From Streptomyces sclerotialus (GTDB lineage Bacteria; Actinomycetota; Actinomycetes; Streptomycetales; Streptomycetaceae): DNA of 64,000 bases. The DNA lies in assembly GCF_040907265.1 (NCBI RefSeq), contig NZ_JBFOHP010000002.1:7192001-7256000 (forward strand), written 5' to 3'. The notes under the pieces were generated by a model that worked only from the letters and a program-made list of their open reading frames with translations, searched no databases and was not told the DNA's origin. The position numbers and the translations under genes are program-made. Shown in pieces: positions 24,828 to 34,036 of the stretch (the stretch's first letter is position 1; each line of letters opens with the position of its first letter).

Positions 24828-25695
24828 GCTCACCTGGCACCCGGCGCGGTCCGGCACCTCGAAGGACCGCGGCAACCGCACCCTGAGGGTGGGCAGCTCG
24901 GCCGTCGTCATGGCCGTGGTCCTGCTCGCCGTGCTCCTCGTACCGCCGCTCGTCCCCGTGGACGCGCAGGCCGTCGACCTCGCCGCCAAGCTGCGGCCGC
25001 CGTCGCTCGCGCACCCCTTCGGGACCGACGAGGTCGGCCGGGACCTGCTGCTGCGCTGCGTCTACGGGCTGCGCGTCTCCCTTCTGGTCGGCGTGGTCGC
25101 CGCGCTCACCGCCACGGTCATCGGCACCGCGGTCGGCGCGCTCGCCGGCGCCCTCGGCGGCTGGGCGGACCGGGCCGTGATGCGGGTCGTCGACCTCTTC
25201 TCGTCCGTGCCGCACCTGCTGATGGGCATCTTCATCGTGGCGATGTTCCGGCCCGGCGTCTGGCCGGTGATCATTTCGGTGGGGCTCACGCACTGGCTGT
25301 CCACCGCGCGCATCGTCCGGGCCGAAGTGCTGTCGCTGCGCGGCCGCCCGTTCGTGGACGCGGCGGTCTCCGGGGGCGCCTCGCGGTGGCGGGTGGCCGT
25401 ACGCCACCTCCTGCCCGGCGTGCTGCCACGGGCCGGGCTCGCCGCCGTCCTGATGGTGCCGCACGCCATCTGGCACGAGTCCGCGCTGTCCTTCCTGGGG
25501 CTCGGCCTGCCCGCCCACGAGGCGAGCCTGGGCATCATGGTCAACTCGGCGCGCAGCTCCCTGCTGGCGGGCGACTGGTGGCCCACGCTCTTCCCCGGCC
25601 TGTTCATCATCGTGCCCACCCTCGCCGTCGCCGGCCTCGCGGGCGCCTGGCGGGAACGGCTCGACCCGCGCCGCCGATCGGAGCTGATGCTGTGA
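24820..25695 (+). CDS. nikC: ABC transporter permease (NikC/DppC-like)
   Basis: A 291-residue permease of the DppC/NikC group. It begins with a cytoplasmic leader and a first membrane segment (VVMAVVLLAVLLVPPL), then the diagnostic HPFGTDEVGRDLLLRCVYG. The EAA loop is FVDAAVSGGASRWRVAVRHLLPG (split). It overlaps nikB by 8 bp and nikD by 4 bp. Length and motifs are normal. Confidence 0.9.
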   Translation: MAELTWHPARSGTSKDRGNRTLRVGSSAVVMAVVLLAVLLVPPLVPVDAQAVDLAAKLRPPSLAHPFGTDEVGRDLLLRCVYGLRVSLLVGVVAALTATVIGTAVGALAGALGGWADRAVMRVVDLFSSVPHLLMGIFIVAMFRPGVWPVIISVGLTHWLSTARIVRAEVLSLRGRPFVDAAVSGGASRWRVAVRHLLPGVLPRAGLAAVLMVPHAIWHESALSFLGLGLPAHEASLGIMVNSARSSLLAGDWWPTLFPGLFIIVPTLAVAGLAGAWRERLDPRRRSELML

Positions 25696-26741
25696 CCACC
25701 GCAGACGCGCCACTGGGCGAGTCCGTGCTGTCCGTACGAGGGCTCTCCGTACGCTTCCGGATGCGCGGCGGCCGGCACATCGCCGCGGTCACCGACGCCT
25801 CCTTCGACCTCGCGCCCGGCGAGTGCCTGGCCCTGGTCGGCGAGAGCGGCTGCGGCAAGTCCGTCCTGGCCTCCGCGCTGCTCGGCCTGCTGCCCGGCAA
25901 CGCGCGGACCGCCGGCGCCGCCGTGCTCACCGGGACGCCCGCCGACGGCTCACCGCGGCCCGGCGCCGCCGGCAGCGCACCGCTGCCCGGCATCGACCTG
26001 CTCACCGCCACCGAGCGCGAGCTCGCCCGCAGCGTGCGCGGCCGGCGGGTCGGCCTGGTCCCGCAGAGCCCGGCCGCGCACCTCACGCCCGTACGCACCG
26101 TACGGGCCCAGCTGGAGGAGACCGTCCGGGAGCTGACGGACGTCCCCCGCCACGAACTGCGCTCGGCTGCAGAGGGGGCAGCCGAGCGCGCGGCCTTCCC
26201 CGCCGACCACCTCGACCGGTACCCGCACCAGCTCTCCGGGGGCCTCGCGCAGCGCGCGGCCACCGCGCTCGCGCTGGTCGGCGAGGCGCCGCTGCTGATC
26301 GCCGACGAGCCGACCACCGGGCTGGACCGCGACCTGGTCGACCGTACGGTGGACGAGCTGCGCCGGCACGCGGACGACGGACGCGCACTGCTGATGATCA
26401 CGCACGACCTCGCGGCGGCCGAACGGATCGCCGACCGGGTCGCCGTCATGTACGCGGGCCGGATCGTCGAACTGGCTGACGCGGCGGAGTTCTTCGGTAC
26501 GCCGGGCCCGCGGCACCCGTATGCGCGCGGGCTGCTCGACGCCCTCCCGGAACGCGCCTTCGCCCCCATCCCCGGCCTGCCGCCCGAGCTCGGCGCGCTC
26601 CCGGACGGCTGTGCCTTCGCCGCCCGCTGCCCGCACGCCACGGCCGCCTGCGCGACCGTCCCCGAACCGGTCGACGGCGTGGCCTGCCACCACGTACCGA
26701 CGGACGCGCAGGCCCACGCACAGGAGCCCGCCGATGCTTGA
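25692..26741 (+). CDS. nikD: ABC transporter ATP-binding protein (NikD/DppD-like)
   Basis: A 349-residue ATPase. Walker A is GESGCGKS, the signature LSGGLAQRAATALAL, Walker B LLIADEPTTGLD, and the H-loop ITHDLAAAERI. The C-terminal oligopeptide/nickel extension is present, with FAARCPHATAACATV (Cys-rich OppD/NikD domain, a possible Fe-S or structural site). The GTG start overlaps nikC. The signature LSGGL differs from LSGGQ but is acceptable. Confidence 0.9.
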   Translation: MTTADAPLGESVLSVRGLSVRFRMRGGRHIAAVTDASFDLAPGECLALVGESGCGKSVLASALLGLLPGNARTAGAAVLTGTPADGSPRPGAAGSAPLPGIDLLTATERELARSVRGRRVGLVPQSPAAHLTPVRTVRAQLEETVRELTDVPRHELRSAAEGAAERAAFPADHLDRYPHQLSGGLAQRAATALALVGEAPLLIADEPTTGLDRDLVDRTVDELRRHADDGRALLMITHDLAAAERIADRVAVMYAGRIVELADAAEFFGTPGPRHPYARGLLDALPERAFAPIPGLPPELGALPDGCAFAARCPHATAACATVPEPVDGVACHHVPTDAQAHAQEPADA

Positions 26742-27399
26742 ACTGACGGACATCACCGCCGGCTACGACCCCGCCAGGCCCGTGGTCCGCGACGTCTCCC
26801 TGCGGGTGGCCCCCGGCGAGGCGGTCGGACTGCTCGGCCCCAGCGGCTGCGGCAAGTCCACGCTCGCCAAGGTCGCGGTCCTGCTGCACCGGCCCGAGCG
26901 GGGGACCGTCGTCGTGGACGGGCAGGCGGCGCCCGGCTGGCGGCACCGCGCACCGCGCGCCCTCCGTACCGCCTTCGGTGTCGTCTTCCAGCAACCCAGG
27001 CTCGCCGCCGACCCCCGGCTGCGCCTCGAAGACCTGATCGCCGAGCCGCTGCGCGCGGCCGGCCGCCGCGGTGAGGCCGCCGAACGGCTCGCCGAGCTGG
27101 TGCAGCGGGTCGGCCTGAGCCCCGAACTCCTCGGCCGCCGCCCGCACGAGGTCAGCGACGGCCAGCTGCAACGCGCCTGCCTCGCCCGCGCCCTGGTCCT
27201 CCGCCCACGCTGGCTGATCTGCGACGAGATGACCGCGATGCTGGACGCCTCCACCACGGCCGCGCTGGTGGCGGTGGTGGAGGAGTACCGCAGGATGACC
27301 GGCGCGGGCCTGCTGGCCGTCGGTCACGACCGGGTGCTGCTGGAACGGTGGTGCGACCGTACGGTCCGCTGGGAGTCGCTGGAGCCGGCCGCCCGGTGA
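26734..27399 (+). CDS. nikE: ABC transporter ATP-binding protein (NikE-like)
   Basis: A 221-residue ATPase, short like NikE and without the C-terminal oligopeptide domain. Walker A is GPSGCGKST, the Q-loop FGVVFQQPRLAADPRL, the signature VSDGQLQRACLARAL and Walker B LICDEMTAMLD. The signature SDGQL and the Walker B DEMT deviate from SGGQ and DEPT, as also seen in nickel-type NikE proteins. It overlaps nikD by 8 bp and ends the operon. Confidence 0.87.
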   Translation: MLELTDITAGYDPARPVVRDVSLRVAPGEAVGLLGPSGCGKSTLAKVAVLLHRPERGTVVVDGQAAPGWRHRAPRALRTAFGVVFQQPRLAADPRLRLEDLIAEPLRAAGRRGEAAERLAELVQRVGLSPELLGRRPHEVSDGQLQRACLARALVLRPRWLICDEMTAMLDASTTAALVAVVEEYRRMTGAGLLAVGHDRVLLERWCDRTVRWESLEPAAR

Positions 27400-27509
27400 C
27401 CCGCAGTGATCACCCGATCGGTGGACGCCTGAGAGTGGGGTGAACGGCGCGAAATACGCCAAACTGGCGCCGGTGATGGCCCCGTTCGGGCCACCGAGGG
27501 AGGTTCGCC

Positions 27510-27704
27510 ATGGCTATTTCGATCTCAGTCGTCCTACTGCTGGTGGTGCTCGCCGTCGTCTTCATGCGCAGCGGCCAGCTGAAGGTCTCGCACGCCATCG
27601 TGTGCATGCTCCTCGGCTTCTTCCTGGCCGGCAGCAGCCTCGCCCCGGACATCAGCAACGGCCTCTCCGGCGCCGCGGACCTGGTCAGCAGCGTACAGCC
27701 CTGA
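27510..27704 (+). CDS. Small two-segment membrane protein, conserved hypothetical
   Basis: A 64-residue protein of the MAISISVVLLLVVLAVVFMR type: one membrane helix at residues 3-19, a short loop (SGQLKVSH), and a second helix at residues 30-45 (VCMLLGFFLAG). A GAGGGAGG RBS lies 8 bp before ATG 27510. Similar short proteins are common in Streptomyces, with no assigned function. It follows nikE by 110 bp and probably has its own promoter. Confidence 0.75.
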   Translation: MAISISVVLLLVVLAVVFMRSGQLKVSHAIVCMLLGFFLAGSSLAPDISNGLSGAADLVSSVQP

Positions 27705-27749
27705 GGGAGCGCCCCCGGGGCCGCCGCTCACGGGGCCCGCCGGCCGCGC

Positions 27750-28994
27750 TCAAGGTTGCCGTGCGAAGACTCCGATCCCGTTGGGCACCGGCCGCTCCGC
27801 GCCGCCCGAAGGGTGGTTGCGTACGGTTGCCGTGCCGCTCCCGGGGTCGCGCAGGACCAGCGTCGAGGAGCCGCCGCCGTCCAGGTTCACCGCGTCCCGC
27901 GCGCCGAGCCGCTGCATCAACCAGGCGAGTTCACCGATCGTCAGCCCGGCGTTCCCCTTCGTGCCGTCCAGCGCGAGCAGGTACAGCACATGACCGCCCC
28001 CGCCGACACCCGCCGCGGTCCGCACCGCCGACGCGACGGTGTCCAGGCCGGGGAGCGGCGCACCGTCCCGCAGCACCGGGAAGCCGCCCACCGCGAACCG
28101 TGGCGCCCCCGGCCGCTGCCCCGCCAGCCGTTCGGTCACCCGCACCCGCTCGCCCACCGACAGCTTCCGCAGCTGCTGTGCGCCCTCCTCGCGGCCGACG
28201 AGGACGGTCGTCCCCTCGGGCACACCGCCGCGCCCCGGCGTGTCCGCGATCTTCTCGACCCGGCCCCTGCGCACCGTGACCTCGGTGGTGTCCGTGCTGC
28301 ACGGGGCCGCGCGGTCGGTGTCCGTACCGCAGGTGGCGCGCACCCGGGACGTGGTGCCCCACTGCGGGGTGTAGGCGCCGATACCGCCGACCGGCAGCGC
28401 GTACAGGTTCAGCCCGCGCAGCGGCAGCCGCCCGTCCGGCGTGGTCACCGAGCCGCGCAGCGACAGCCGGTCCAGCCGGGCCCGCCGGTCGGCGCCCACC
28501 GCGATGACGTCCTCGGCCGTCGTGCCGGGCGGCAGCGCGGGCCCGAACCGCTGGCCGTCCGGCACCGCCGACTTCAGCCGCTGCCCGGCGGCGATCGCGG
28601 GCCCTACGGAGGCCCCGGTCGGCTCGACCCCGGGGTGCTGCGTCTCCGTTATGTTGAAGAAGTCCCCGTTCACGCCGGCCACCGCGCGCTGCGCGCCGGC
28701 CATCGCGGACACCGCCTTACGGGCCCCGACCGATCCCGCGTACAGCAGGTCGACCGAGACCCCCGGTCTTCTCAGGTCCACCGTCAGCAGATGCCCGTGT
28801 GCCGTGCCCCGCGGCACCGCCAACGAGAACTGCGCGTACGTCACCCCGGACGCCGCCGGGGCCGCCCGGCCCGCCCGGAGCGCGTCCCCCGAGGCGGCCG
28901 CGCTCCCGCCGCCCGCCACCCCTCCGCCGGCCAGCACGCCGGCCGTCACCAGAACCGTCAGTACTGCGCGAACACGACCGAATCGCTGCTTCAC
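27750..28994 (-). CDS. Secreted phosphodiester glycosidase (NAGPA-like) family protein
   Basis: A 414-residue exported protein. A signal peptide covers residues about 1-36 (FGRVRAVLTVLVTAGVLAGG). The C-terminal NAGPA domain has AGVNGDFFNITETQHPGVEP, the typical VNGDFF motif, and ends GARDAVNLDGGGSSTLVLRD followed by PVPNGIGVF. In other organisms this fold cleaves N-acetylglucosamine-1-phosphodiesters; some bacterial versions act on wall polymers. GTG 28994 is preceded by AGGGGTGA and is preferred over the upstream in-frame GTG 29000. It diverges from a second secreted hydrolase. Confidence 0.88.
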   Translation of the reverse strand: MKQRFGRVRAVLTVLVTAGVLAGGGVAGGGSAAASGDALRAGRAAPAASGVTYAQFSLAVPRGTAHGHLLTVDLRRPGVSVDLLYAGSVGARKAVSAMAGAQRAVAGVNGDFFNITETQHPGVEPTGASVGPAIAAGQRLKSAVPDGQRFGPALPPGTTAEDVIAVGADRRARLDRLSLRGSVTTPDGRLPLRGLNLYALPVGGIGAYTPQWGTTSRVRATCGTDTDRAAPCSTDTTEVTVRRGRVEKIADTPGRGGVPEGTTVLVGREEGAQQLRKLSVGERVRVTERLAGQRPGAPRFAVGGFPVLRDGAPLPGLDTVASAVRTAAGVGGGGHVLYLLALDGTKGNAGLTIGELAWLMQRLGARDAVNLDGGGSSTLVLRDPGSGTATVRNHPSGGAERPVPNGIGVFARQP

Positions 28995-29078
28995 GATCAC
29001 CCCTGTTGTCACGCCAACTGTTCCTCGGGCCAACGGAGTACACCGCTGACCGAAGCCGTCAGGAATCCCGGAGATGTC

Positions 29079-30002
29079 ATGAGTCCGTACATTCCGAGAA
29101 ATGCACCTGTCCGTAGTCGTTCGTACACCGGCACGGGCCCGTTCACGCGCAGAAGCGCCGTGGCGTCGGTATGCGCCGCCCTCCTGGCGGGGGCGGCGGC
29201 GCCGGCCACCGCCCGGGGGAGGGAGCCGCACGGCACGGCGGACCGTGGCCCGGCACCGCTGCGCCGGGCCCACGCCCACAACGACTACGCGCACGACCGC
29301 CCCCTGTTCGACGCGCTGGACCACGGGTTCGGCAGCGTCGAGGCCGACATCTGGCTCGTGGACGGACGACTGCTGGTCGCCCACGAGGAGTCGGAGCTGG
29401 ACCCGCGGCGCACCCTGGAAGCGCTGTACCTCGATCCCCTGTGGTCGCTGGTCAGGAAGAACGGCGGCACGGTGTACCGGGGCCACCGGCTGTCCCTGCA
29501 ACTCCTCGTCGACATCAAGACCGCCGGCGCACCGGCCTACCGTGAACTGGCCCGCCGCCTGCGGCCGTACGCGCCGATGCTCAGCGTCTGCGCGGCGGAC
29601 CGGGTCCGCACGCGTGCCGTCACCGCCGTGATCTCGGGCGATCGGGGCGCACGCGAGCCGATGGCGGCGGAGAAGGTGCGCCGGGCCTTCTACGACGGCC
29701 GGCTGACCGACCTCGGCACGGCGGCGCCCGCCTCCTTCGTCCCGCTGGTCTCCGCGAACTGGTCCGAGCGGTTCGGCTGGCGGGGCGCGGGACCGATACC
29801 CGGGGCCGAGCGCGCCGAACTGCACCGGATCGTGGCCGCCGCCCACGGGGAGGGGCGGCGGCTGCGCTTCTGGGCCACGCCGGACGCGCCGGGCCCCGAA
29901 CGCGAAGCCGTGTGGCGGGAACTGCTCGCGGCGGGCGTGGATCACCTCAACACCGATGACCTGGCCGGACTGGAGCGCTTCCTGCGCGCGGCCGGCCGGT
30001 GA
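29079..30002 (+). CDS. Secreted glycerophosphodiester/PI-PLC-like phosphodiesterase (AIM6-like)
   Basis: A 307-residue exported protein. The N-terminus carries a Tat-type signal (FTRRSAVASVCAALLAGAAA). The mature part opens with RRAHAHNDYAHDRPLFDALD, whose two histidines and NDY match AIM6/PI-PLC-like phosphodiesterases, then GSVEADIWLVDGRLLVAHEE (calcium/catalytic acids) and LLVDIKTAG. The C-terminal pattern WRELLAAGVDHLNTDDLAGL is also typical. Likely activity is cleavage of phosphodiesters outside the membrane. It diverges from the phosphodiester glycosidase and converges with the amidase. Confidence 0.87.
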   Translation: MSPYIPRNAPVRSRSYTGTGPFTRRSAVASVCAALLAGAAAPATARGREPHGTADRGPAPLRRAHAHNDYAHDRPLFDALDHGFGSVEADIWLVDGRLLVAHEESELDPRRTLEALYLDPLWSLVRKNGGTVYRGHRLSLQLLVDIKTAGAPAYRELARRLRPYAPMLSVCAADRVRTRAVTAVISGDRGAREPMAAEKVRRAFYDGRLTDLGTAAPASFVPLVSANWSERFGWRGAGPIPGAERAELHRIVAAAHGEGRRLRFWATPDAPGPEREAVWRELLAAGVDHLNTDDLAGLERFLRAAGR

Positions 30003-30029
30003 GACCGGAGTCTGCGGGACCGGCTCTCA
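30000..30029. terminator. Bidirectional hairpin spanning both stop codons
   Basis: TGAGACCGG (30000-30008) pairs with CCGGCTCTCA (30020-30029) apart from one bulged C. The stem contains the stop codons of both convergent genes. Confidence 0.45.
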
Positions 30030-30647
30030 GGGGGCCGCCTTCACCAGGCTCATGTAGCGCGCCCAGTCCCAGTAGCGGCCCGGGTCCGTGTGGTCAGTCC
30101 CGGGCACCTCGACGTGCCCGATGACGTGCTGACGGTCCCTCGGTATGCCGTACCGCGTGCAGATCGCGGCGGTGAGGAGCGCGGACTGCTCGCACATCAC
30201 GTCGGTGAACCACTGCGGCTGGTCCACCCAGCCCTCGTGCTCGATGCCGATGCTGCGGGTGTTGTAGCCCCAGTTGCCCGCGTGCCAGGCGACGTCGTCC
30301 TCGCGGACGAACTGGCCTATGTACCCGTCGGCCGAGCGCACGCAGTAGTGCGCGGAGACCTGCTTCTTCGGGTTCTGGAAGATCTTCACGGTGTCGGCGT
30401 ACGTCTCCTGCGTGACGTGGACGATCACCCTGTCGATCCCGTACTGCGCCGGGCGGTCGGCCGCGGTGTAGTTGGCGGGGGCGGCCGGCGTCCAGTGCAC
30501 GTCGGGGTAGGCGGCGCGCAGGGCGCTGCCGGAGCGCTGAGGGGCGGCGTGCGTCAGGCCGGTACCGAGGGGGATGAAGGCGGCGGCCGCGGCGGCGGCA
30601 CCGGTGAGCAGCCTGCGGCGGGACGGCTGGGGGCGGTCGTACTGCAT
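30027..30647 (-). CDS. Secreted N-acetylmuramoyl-L-alanine amidase (Amidase_2)
   Basis: A 206-residue exported amidase that cuts the lactyl-peptide bond of peptidoglycan. The Tat signal is PSRRRLLTGAAAAAAAFIPLG (residues about 8-28). The Amidase_2 zinc ligands are visible as VIVHVTQETY, and in HVIGHVEVPGTDHTDPGRYW (two histidines); SAHYCVRSADGYIGQFV and SIGIEHEGW complete the pattern. ATG 30647 has AGGAGAT upstream, so the longer open frame was rejected. A role in wall turnover or in releasing peptides is likely. Confidence 0.92.
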   Translation of the reverse strand: MQYDRPQPSRRRLLTGAAAAAAAFIPLGTGLTHAAPQRSGSALRAAYPDVHWTPAAPANYTAADRPAQYGIDRVIVHVTQETYADTVKIFQNPKKQVSAHYCVRSADGYIGQFVREDDVAWHAGNWGYNTRSIGIEHEGWVDQPQWFTDVMCEQSALLTAAICTRYGIPRDRQHVIGHVEVPGTDHTDPGRYWDWARYMSLVKAAP

Positions 30648-30928
30648 GCGATCTCCTGCCAGAGCCATGGGGGAAGGGGATGCTCGCGTACCTGTCACGG
30701 CCCGCGGGCCATGGTGTGATGTCATGAACATGCGGCTCCGCCATCATGCGGAACCGCACGCCCGTTGCCAAGGTTCTGCCCGGTCCGCCAATGGCTCGAC
30801 CAATAACGGCGGGGAAGTTTCCGGGCAGAGCCTTCGCCCCTGCTCAGCGCGGTTTCGCGGCCCCGCCCGCGGTTCCGCACGGACCCGCCGCGCCCCACCG
30901 CTCCCGGCAGCCACTCGGAACCGCCGGC

Positions 30929-31010
30929 GGCGATGGCCGCGCGGGCCATCGCCGTCAGCTCCGTGAGGGTGACCGGTCCCTGCTGGACGCCGCACCGTCC
31001 GCAGGGACCG
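30929..31010 (-). terminator. Two strong hairpins downstream of the encapsulin shell gene
   Basis: Hairpin 1: CGGTCCCTGC (30974-30983) pairs with CGGGA-type CGGTCC complement GCAGGGACCG (31001-31010), and GGACG/CGTCC pairs inside it with a 6-nt loop. Hairpin 2: GGCGATGGCC (30929-30938) pairs with GGCCATCGCC (30944-30953) with loop GCGCG. They lie 8 and 65 bp beyond the shell-1 stop and should end the encapsulin transcript. The rest of the 371-bp gap 30648-31018 shows no convincing gene. Confidence 0.7.
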
Positions 31011-31018
31011 CGGGCCCC

Positions 31019-32434
31019 TCAGTGCCCGATCTCGACGTCCTCCAGGACACCCAGCGCGTCCGGCACCAGCACGGCGGCCGAGAAGTACGCGCTGACCAAG
31101 TACCGGATGACCGCCTGCTCGTTGATGCCCATGAAGCGCACCGACAGGCCCGGCTGGTACTCGTCCGGGATGCCCGTCTGGTGCAGGCCCACCACGCCCT
31201 GGTTCTCCTCGCCCAGACGCATGGCGAGGATGGAGCTGGTCTGGTCGGGGTTGATCGGGATCTTGTTGCAGGGCAGCAGCGGGATGCCGCGCCAGGCCCG
31301 TACCTCCTGGCCGCCGAACTCCACGCCCGTCGGGTAGATGCCCCGGGCGTTCCACTCCCGGCCGATGGCCGCGATGGTGCGCGGGTGCGCCAGGAGTACC
31401 TGGGTCTTCCGGCGGCGCGAGATCAGGTCGTCCAGGTCGTCCGGGGTGGGCGGGCCGGAACGGGTGTGCAGGCGCTGCTTGAGATCGGCGTTGTGCAGCA
31501 GGCCGAACTCCTTGTTGTTGATCATCTCGTGCTCTTGCCGCTCGCGCAGCGCCTCGACCGTCAGCCGCAGCTGCTGGTCCAGCTGGTTCATCGGGTCGTT
31601 GTAGAGGTCGGCGACCCGGCTGTGGATCTTCAGCACGGTCTGCGCGACGCTCAGCTCGTACTCCCGCGGCGCCAGCTCGTAGTCCACGTACGTGCCCGGC
31701 AGCTGCGGCTCGCCGACATGGCCGGACGCCACCTCGATGGCCGCCTCGCCGTGCTTGTTCTGCGCCGGGACCAGCGCGGAGCGGAACTCCTCGATGTGGC
31801 TGCGCAGCGCCTCGGACTGACCGGTCACCTCCTGGACCGCGGAACGGGGCAGCACCAGCGCGGTACCCCGGGTCACGGCCCGGACGGTGTGCTCCCACGT
31901 CCCGTCCCCGCCGAGCAGCGCCGTCGCGCCCACGTGGTCGCCGTCGGCGAGCACGCCGAGCACGGTGTCGTCGCCGTACTTGCCCTGGCCCACGCGCTCC
32001 AGCTTGCCGTGCGCGACCAGCAGGATCCGGTCCGTGGGCGTGCCGCGCTCGACGAGCACGTCCCCCGGGGCGAAGTCGCGCTGCTCGAAGCGGCCGGCCA
32101 GGGCCTCCAGTGCCGCCTGGTCGGTGAGCCCGCGCAGCGGTGCCAGCTCCCGCAGCTCGACGGGGATGACGCGGACCTCGCTGCCGGTGCTGGTGAACTC
32201 CACGCGGCCGTCGCCGAGGGTGTGGCTGAGCCGGCGGTTCACCCGGTACGTACCGCCGGAGACCTCCGTCCAGGGCAGGACGCGCAGCAGCCAGCGGGAG
32301 GAGATCCCCTGCATCTGCGGCACGGTCTTGGTGGTGGTGGCCAGATTCCGTGCCGCCGCCGTGGCGAGGCTCGACCGGGCCTGTTCGTTCGAGGAGTCGT
32401 CGAGGCCGGACGTCGGGTCGAGCGAAGTGGTCAT
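31019..32434 (-). CDS. Family 2B encapsulin shell protein 1 (HK97-fold with cyclic-nucleotide-binding-like insert)
   Basis: A 471-residue protein of the group formerly annotated Crp/Fnr-like or cyclic nucleotide-binding; this is the Family 2B encapsulin shell. Residues about 1-40 are a flexible N-arm ([12 protein letters not shown]). A CNBD-like beta roll occupies about 97-215, and HK97-type shell regions lie before and after it. The diagnostic later blocks are [70 protein letters not shown] and the tail [11 protein letters not shown]. The CNBD lacks the usual phosphate-binding Glu and Arg. ATG 32434 has AGGTGAG upstream. It lies 168 bp after a paralogue, shell 2. Confidence 0.93.
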   Translation of the reverse strand: MTTSLDPTSGLDDSSNEQARSSLATAAARNLATTTKTVPQMQGISSRWLLRVLPWTEVSGGTYRVNRRLSHTLGDGRVEFTSTGSEVRVIPVELRELAPLRGLTDQAALEALAGRFEQRDFAPGDVLVERGTPTDRILLVAHGKLERVGQGKYGDDTVLGVLADGDHVGATALLGGDGTWEHTVRAVTRGTALVLPRSAVQEVTGQSEALRSHIEEFRSALVPAQNKHGEAAIEVASGHVGEPQLPGTYVDYELAPREYELSVAQTVLKIHSRVADLYNDPMNQLDQQLRLTVEALRERQEHEMINNKEFGLLHNADLKQRLHTRSGPPTPDDLDDLISRRRKTQVLLAHPRTIAAIGREWNARGIYPTGVEFGGQEVRAWRGIPLLPCNKIPINPDQTSSILAMRLGEENQGVVGLHQTGIPDEYQPGLSVRFMGINEQAVIRYLVSAYFSAAVLVPDALGVLEDVEIGH

Positions 32435-32602
32435 GGAGATGCTCACCTATTCCTGTGCCAGTGTGAAACGTGCGGCCGAAGGCCCGGCCCCGCAGGGCGG
32501 GCGGTATTCGGCGGGGTACCGTCCCCCGGTGTACGCAGCCCGGCGGGCAAATTGCCGTTGCGGTGGCTTGAATCACCGCTGTAGTGGCTGGAATTATCCG
32601 TC
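32435..32602 (-). other. Intergenic spacer between the two shell genes with a small hairpin
   Basis: 168 bp. GCGGTG (32560-32565) pairs with CACCGC (32574-32579), 8-nt loop, 25 bp beyond the shell-2 stop. It could be an attenuating terminator or processing site that sets the ratio of the two shells. No -35/-10 pair of good quality was seen, so read-through from shell 2 is likely. Confidence 0.4.
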
Positions 32603-34036
32603 TCAGTGGCCGATCGCCACGTCGTCGAGAATTCCGAGTGCGTCCGGGACCAGGACGGCCGCGGAGTAGTAGGCACTCACGAGGTAGTTCAGAACGGCCT
32701 TGTCGTCGACGCCCATGAAGCGGACGGACAGGCTTGGCTGATATTCATCGGGAATTCCGGTCTGGTGCAGCCCCACGACACCCTGGCGCTCCTCGCCGGT
32801 ACGCATCACGAAGATCGAGCTGGTGCCGTCGCCGCTGACGGGGATCTTGCCGCAGGGGAAGATGGGCACTCCACGCCAGGACGGCAGGGAGTGGCCCATG
32901 AAGTCCACGGCCGTCGGATACAGGCCACGCTTGCTGCACTCCCGGCCGAAGGCCGCGATGGCCTTCGGGTGGGCCAGCAGGAAGGACGGCTCCTTCCATA
33001 CGGTCGAGAGCAGTTCGTCCATGTCGTCGGGGGTGGGCGGGCCGCTGCGGGTGGGGATCCGCTGCCGCGGGTCGGCGTTGTGCAGCAGGCCGAACTCGCG
33101 GTTGTTGACCATCTCGTGCTCCTGCCGCTCGCGCAGCGCCTCGATGGTCAGCCGCAGCTGCTCCTCGACCTGGTTCATCGGGTCGTTGTAGAGGTCCCCG
33201 ACGCGCGTGTGGGTGCGCAGCACGGTCTGCGCGACGCTCAGCTCGTACTCCCTCGGGGACAGCTCGTAGTCCACGAAGGTGCTGTCGAGGACCGGCTCGC
33301 CGTGATGGCCCGAAGCGATCCTTATGGCCGCCTCGCCGCTCTCGTTGTGCGGTGCCGGGGCGCCGGACCGCGCCGACTCCAGGTGGTCCCGCAGCCCCTC
33401 CGAACGGTCCCGGAGCTCGGCCAGCGCGCTGCCGGGCAGGGACAGGACGGTCACCCGGGTCACCGCCCGGTAGGTGAACTGCCAGGTGGCCTCGGGGTCC
33501 GTGAAGGGCCGGTCGCCGAGGTGGTCACCGCCGGCCAGCGCGCCCAGCACGGCCTCGTCGCCGTACTTGCCCGTGCCGATCCGGTCCACCCTGCCGTGCG
33601 CGACGAGCACGACACGGTCGGCCGCGGTCCCCGCCTCGGCGATCACGTCACCCGCTTCGTACTGCTGCCGCTCGAACCGCTCGGCGAGTGCGCCGAGCAC
33701 CTCGCCGTCGGTGAAATCCCGCAGTGCGGGCAGCTCGCGCAGCTCGTCGGGGATGACGCGCAGCTCCCCGCCGTCCGCGGCGAATTCGATGTGCCCGTCC
33801 CCGATGGCGTAGGTCAGGCGGCGGTTGACGCGGTAGGTGCCACCGGAGACCTCCACCCAGGGCAGCAGACGCAGCAGCCACCGCGAGGTGATGTTCTGCA
33901 TCTGCGGTACGGTCTTGGTGGTGGTCGCCAGATTGCGCGCGGCAGTCGTGGCCAGACTGGTCAGGTTCGAATTCTGGCTTTCGCCTCCGGTGTCGGAGAG
34001 TGTTTCTTCCGGAACCGTCACAGCTGCCCCACCCAT
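32603..34036 (-). CDS. Family 2B encapsulin shell protein 2 (paralogue of shell 1)
   Basis: A 477-residue paralogue of the downstream shell protein. It shares nearly identical blocks: [77 protein letters not shown] and the tail [12 protein letters not shown]. Its CNBD-like insert and N-arm ([19 protein letters not shown]) differ strongly. Phosphate-cassette residues are again missing (GDHLGDRPF instead of FGE...PR). ATG 34036 or GTG 34021 could be the start; the GTG has GGGTGGGG upstream. Two intact, diverged copies in tandem point to a two-component shell. Confidence 0.93.
   Translation of the reverse strand: MGGAAVTVPEETLSDTGGESQNSNLTSLATTAARNLATTTKTVPQMQNITSRWLLRLLPWVEVSGGTYRVNRRLTYAIGDGHIEFAADGGELRVIPDELRELPALRDFTDGEVLGALAERFERQQYEAGDVIAEAGTAADRVVLVAHGRVDRIGTGKYGDEAVLGALAGGDHLGDRPFTDPEATWQFTYRAVTRVTVLSLPGSALAELRDRSEGLRDHLESARSGAPAPHNESGEAAIRIASGHHGEPVLDSTFVDYELSPREYELSVAQTVLRTHTRVGDLYNDPMNQVEEQLRLTIEALRERQEHEMVNNREFGLLHNADPRQRIPTRSGPPTPDDMDELLSTVWKEPSFLLAHPKAIAAFGRECSKRGLYPTAVDFMGHSLPSWRGVPIFPCGKIPVSGDGTSSIFVMRTGEERQGVVGLHQTGIPDEYQPSLSVRFMGVDDKAVLNYLVSAYYSAAVLVPDALGILDDVAIGH

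Noticed and set aside
30722..30949. A 75-codon minus-strand frame after shell 1
   Set aside because: It has no RBS, overlaps the terminator hairpins and shows no recognisable similarity.
30744..32576. Overlapping 610-612-codon open frames on both strands across shell 1
   Set aside because: Both are composition artefacts; the third frame encodes the conserved shell protein with codon bias and RBS.
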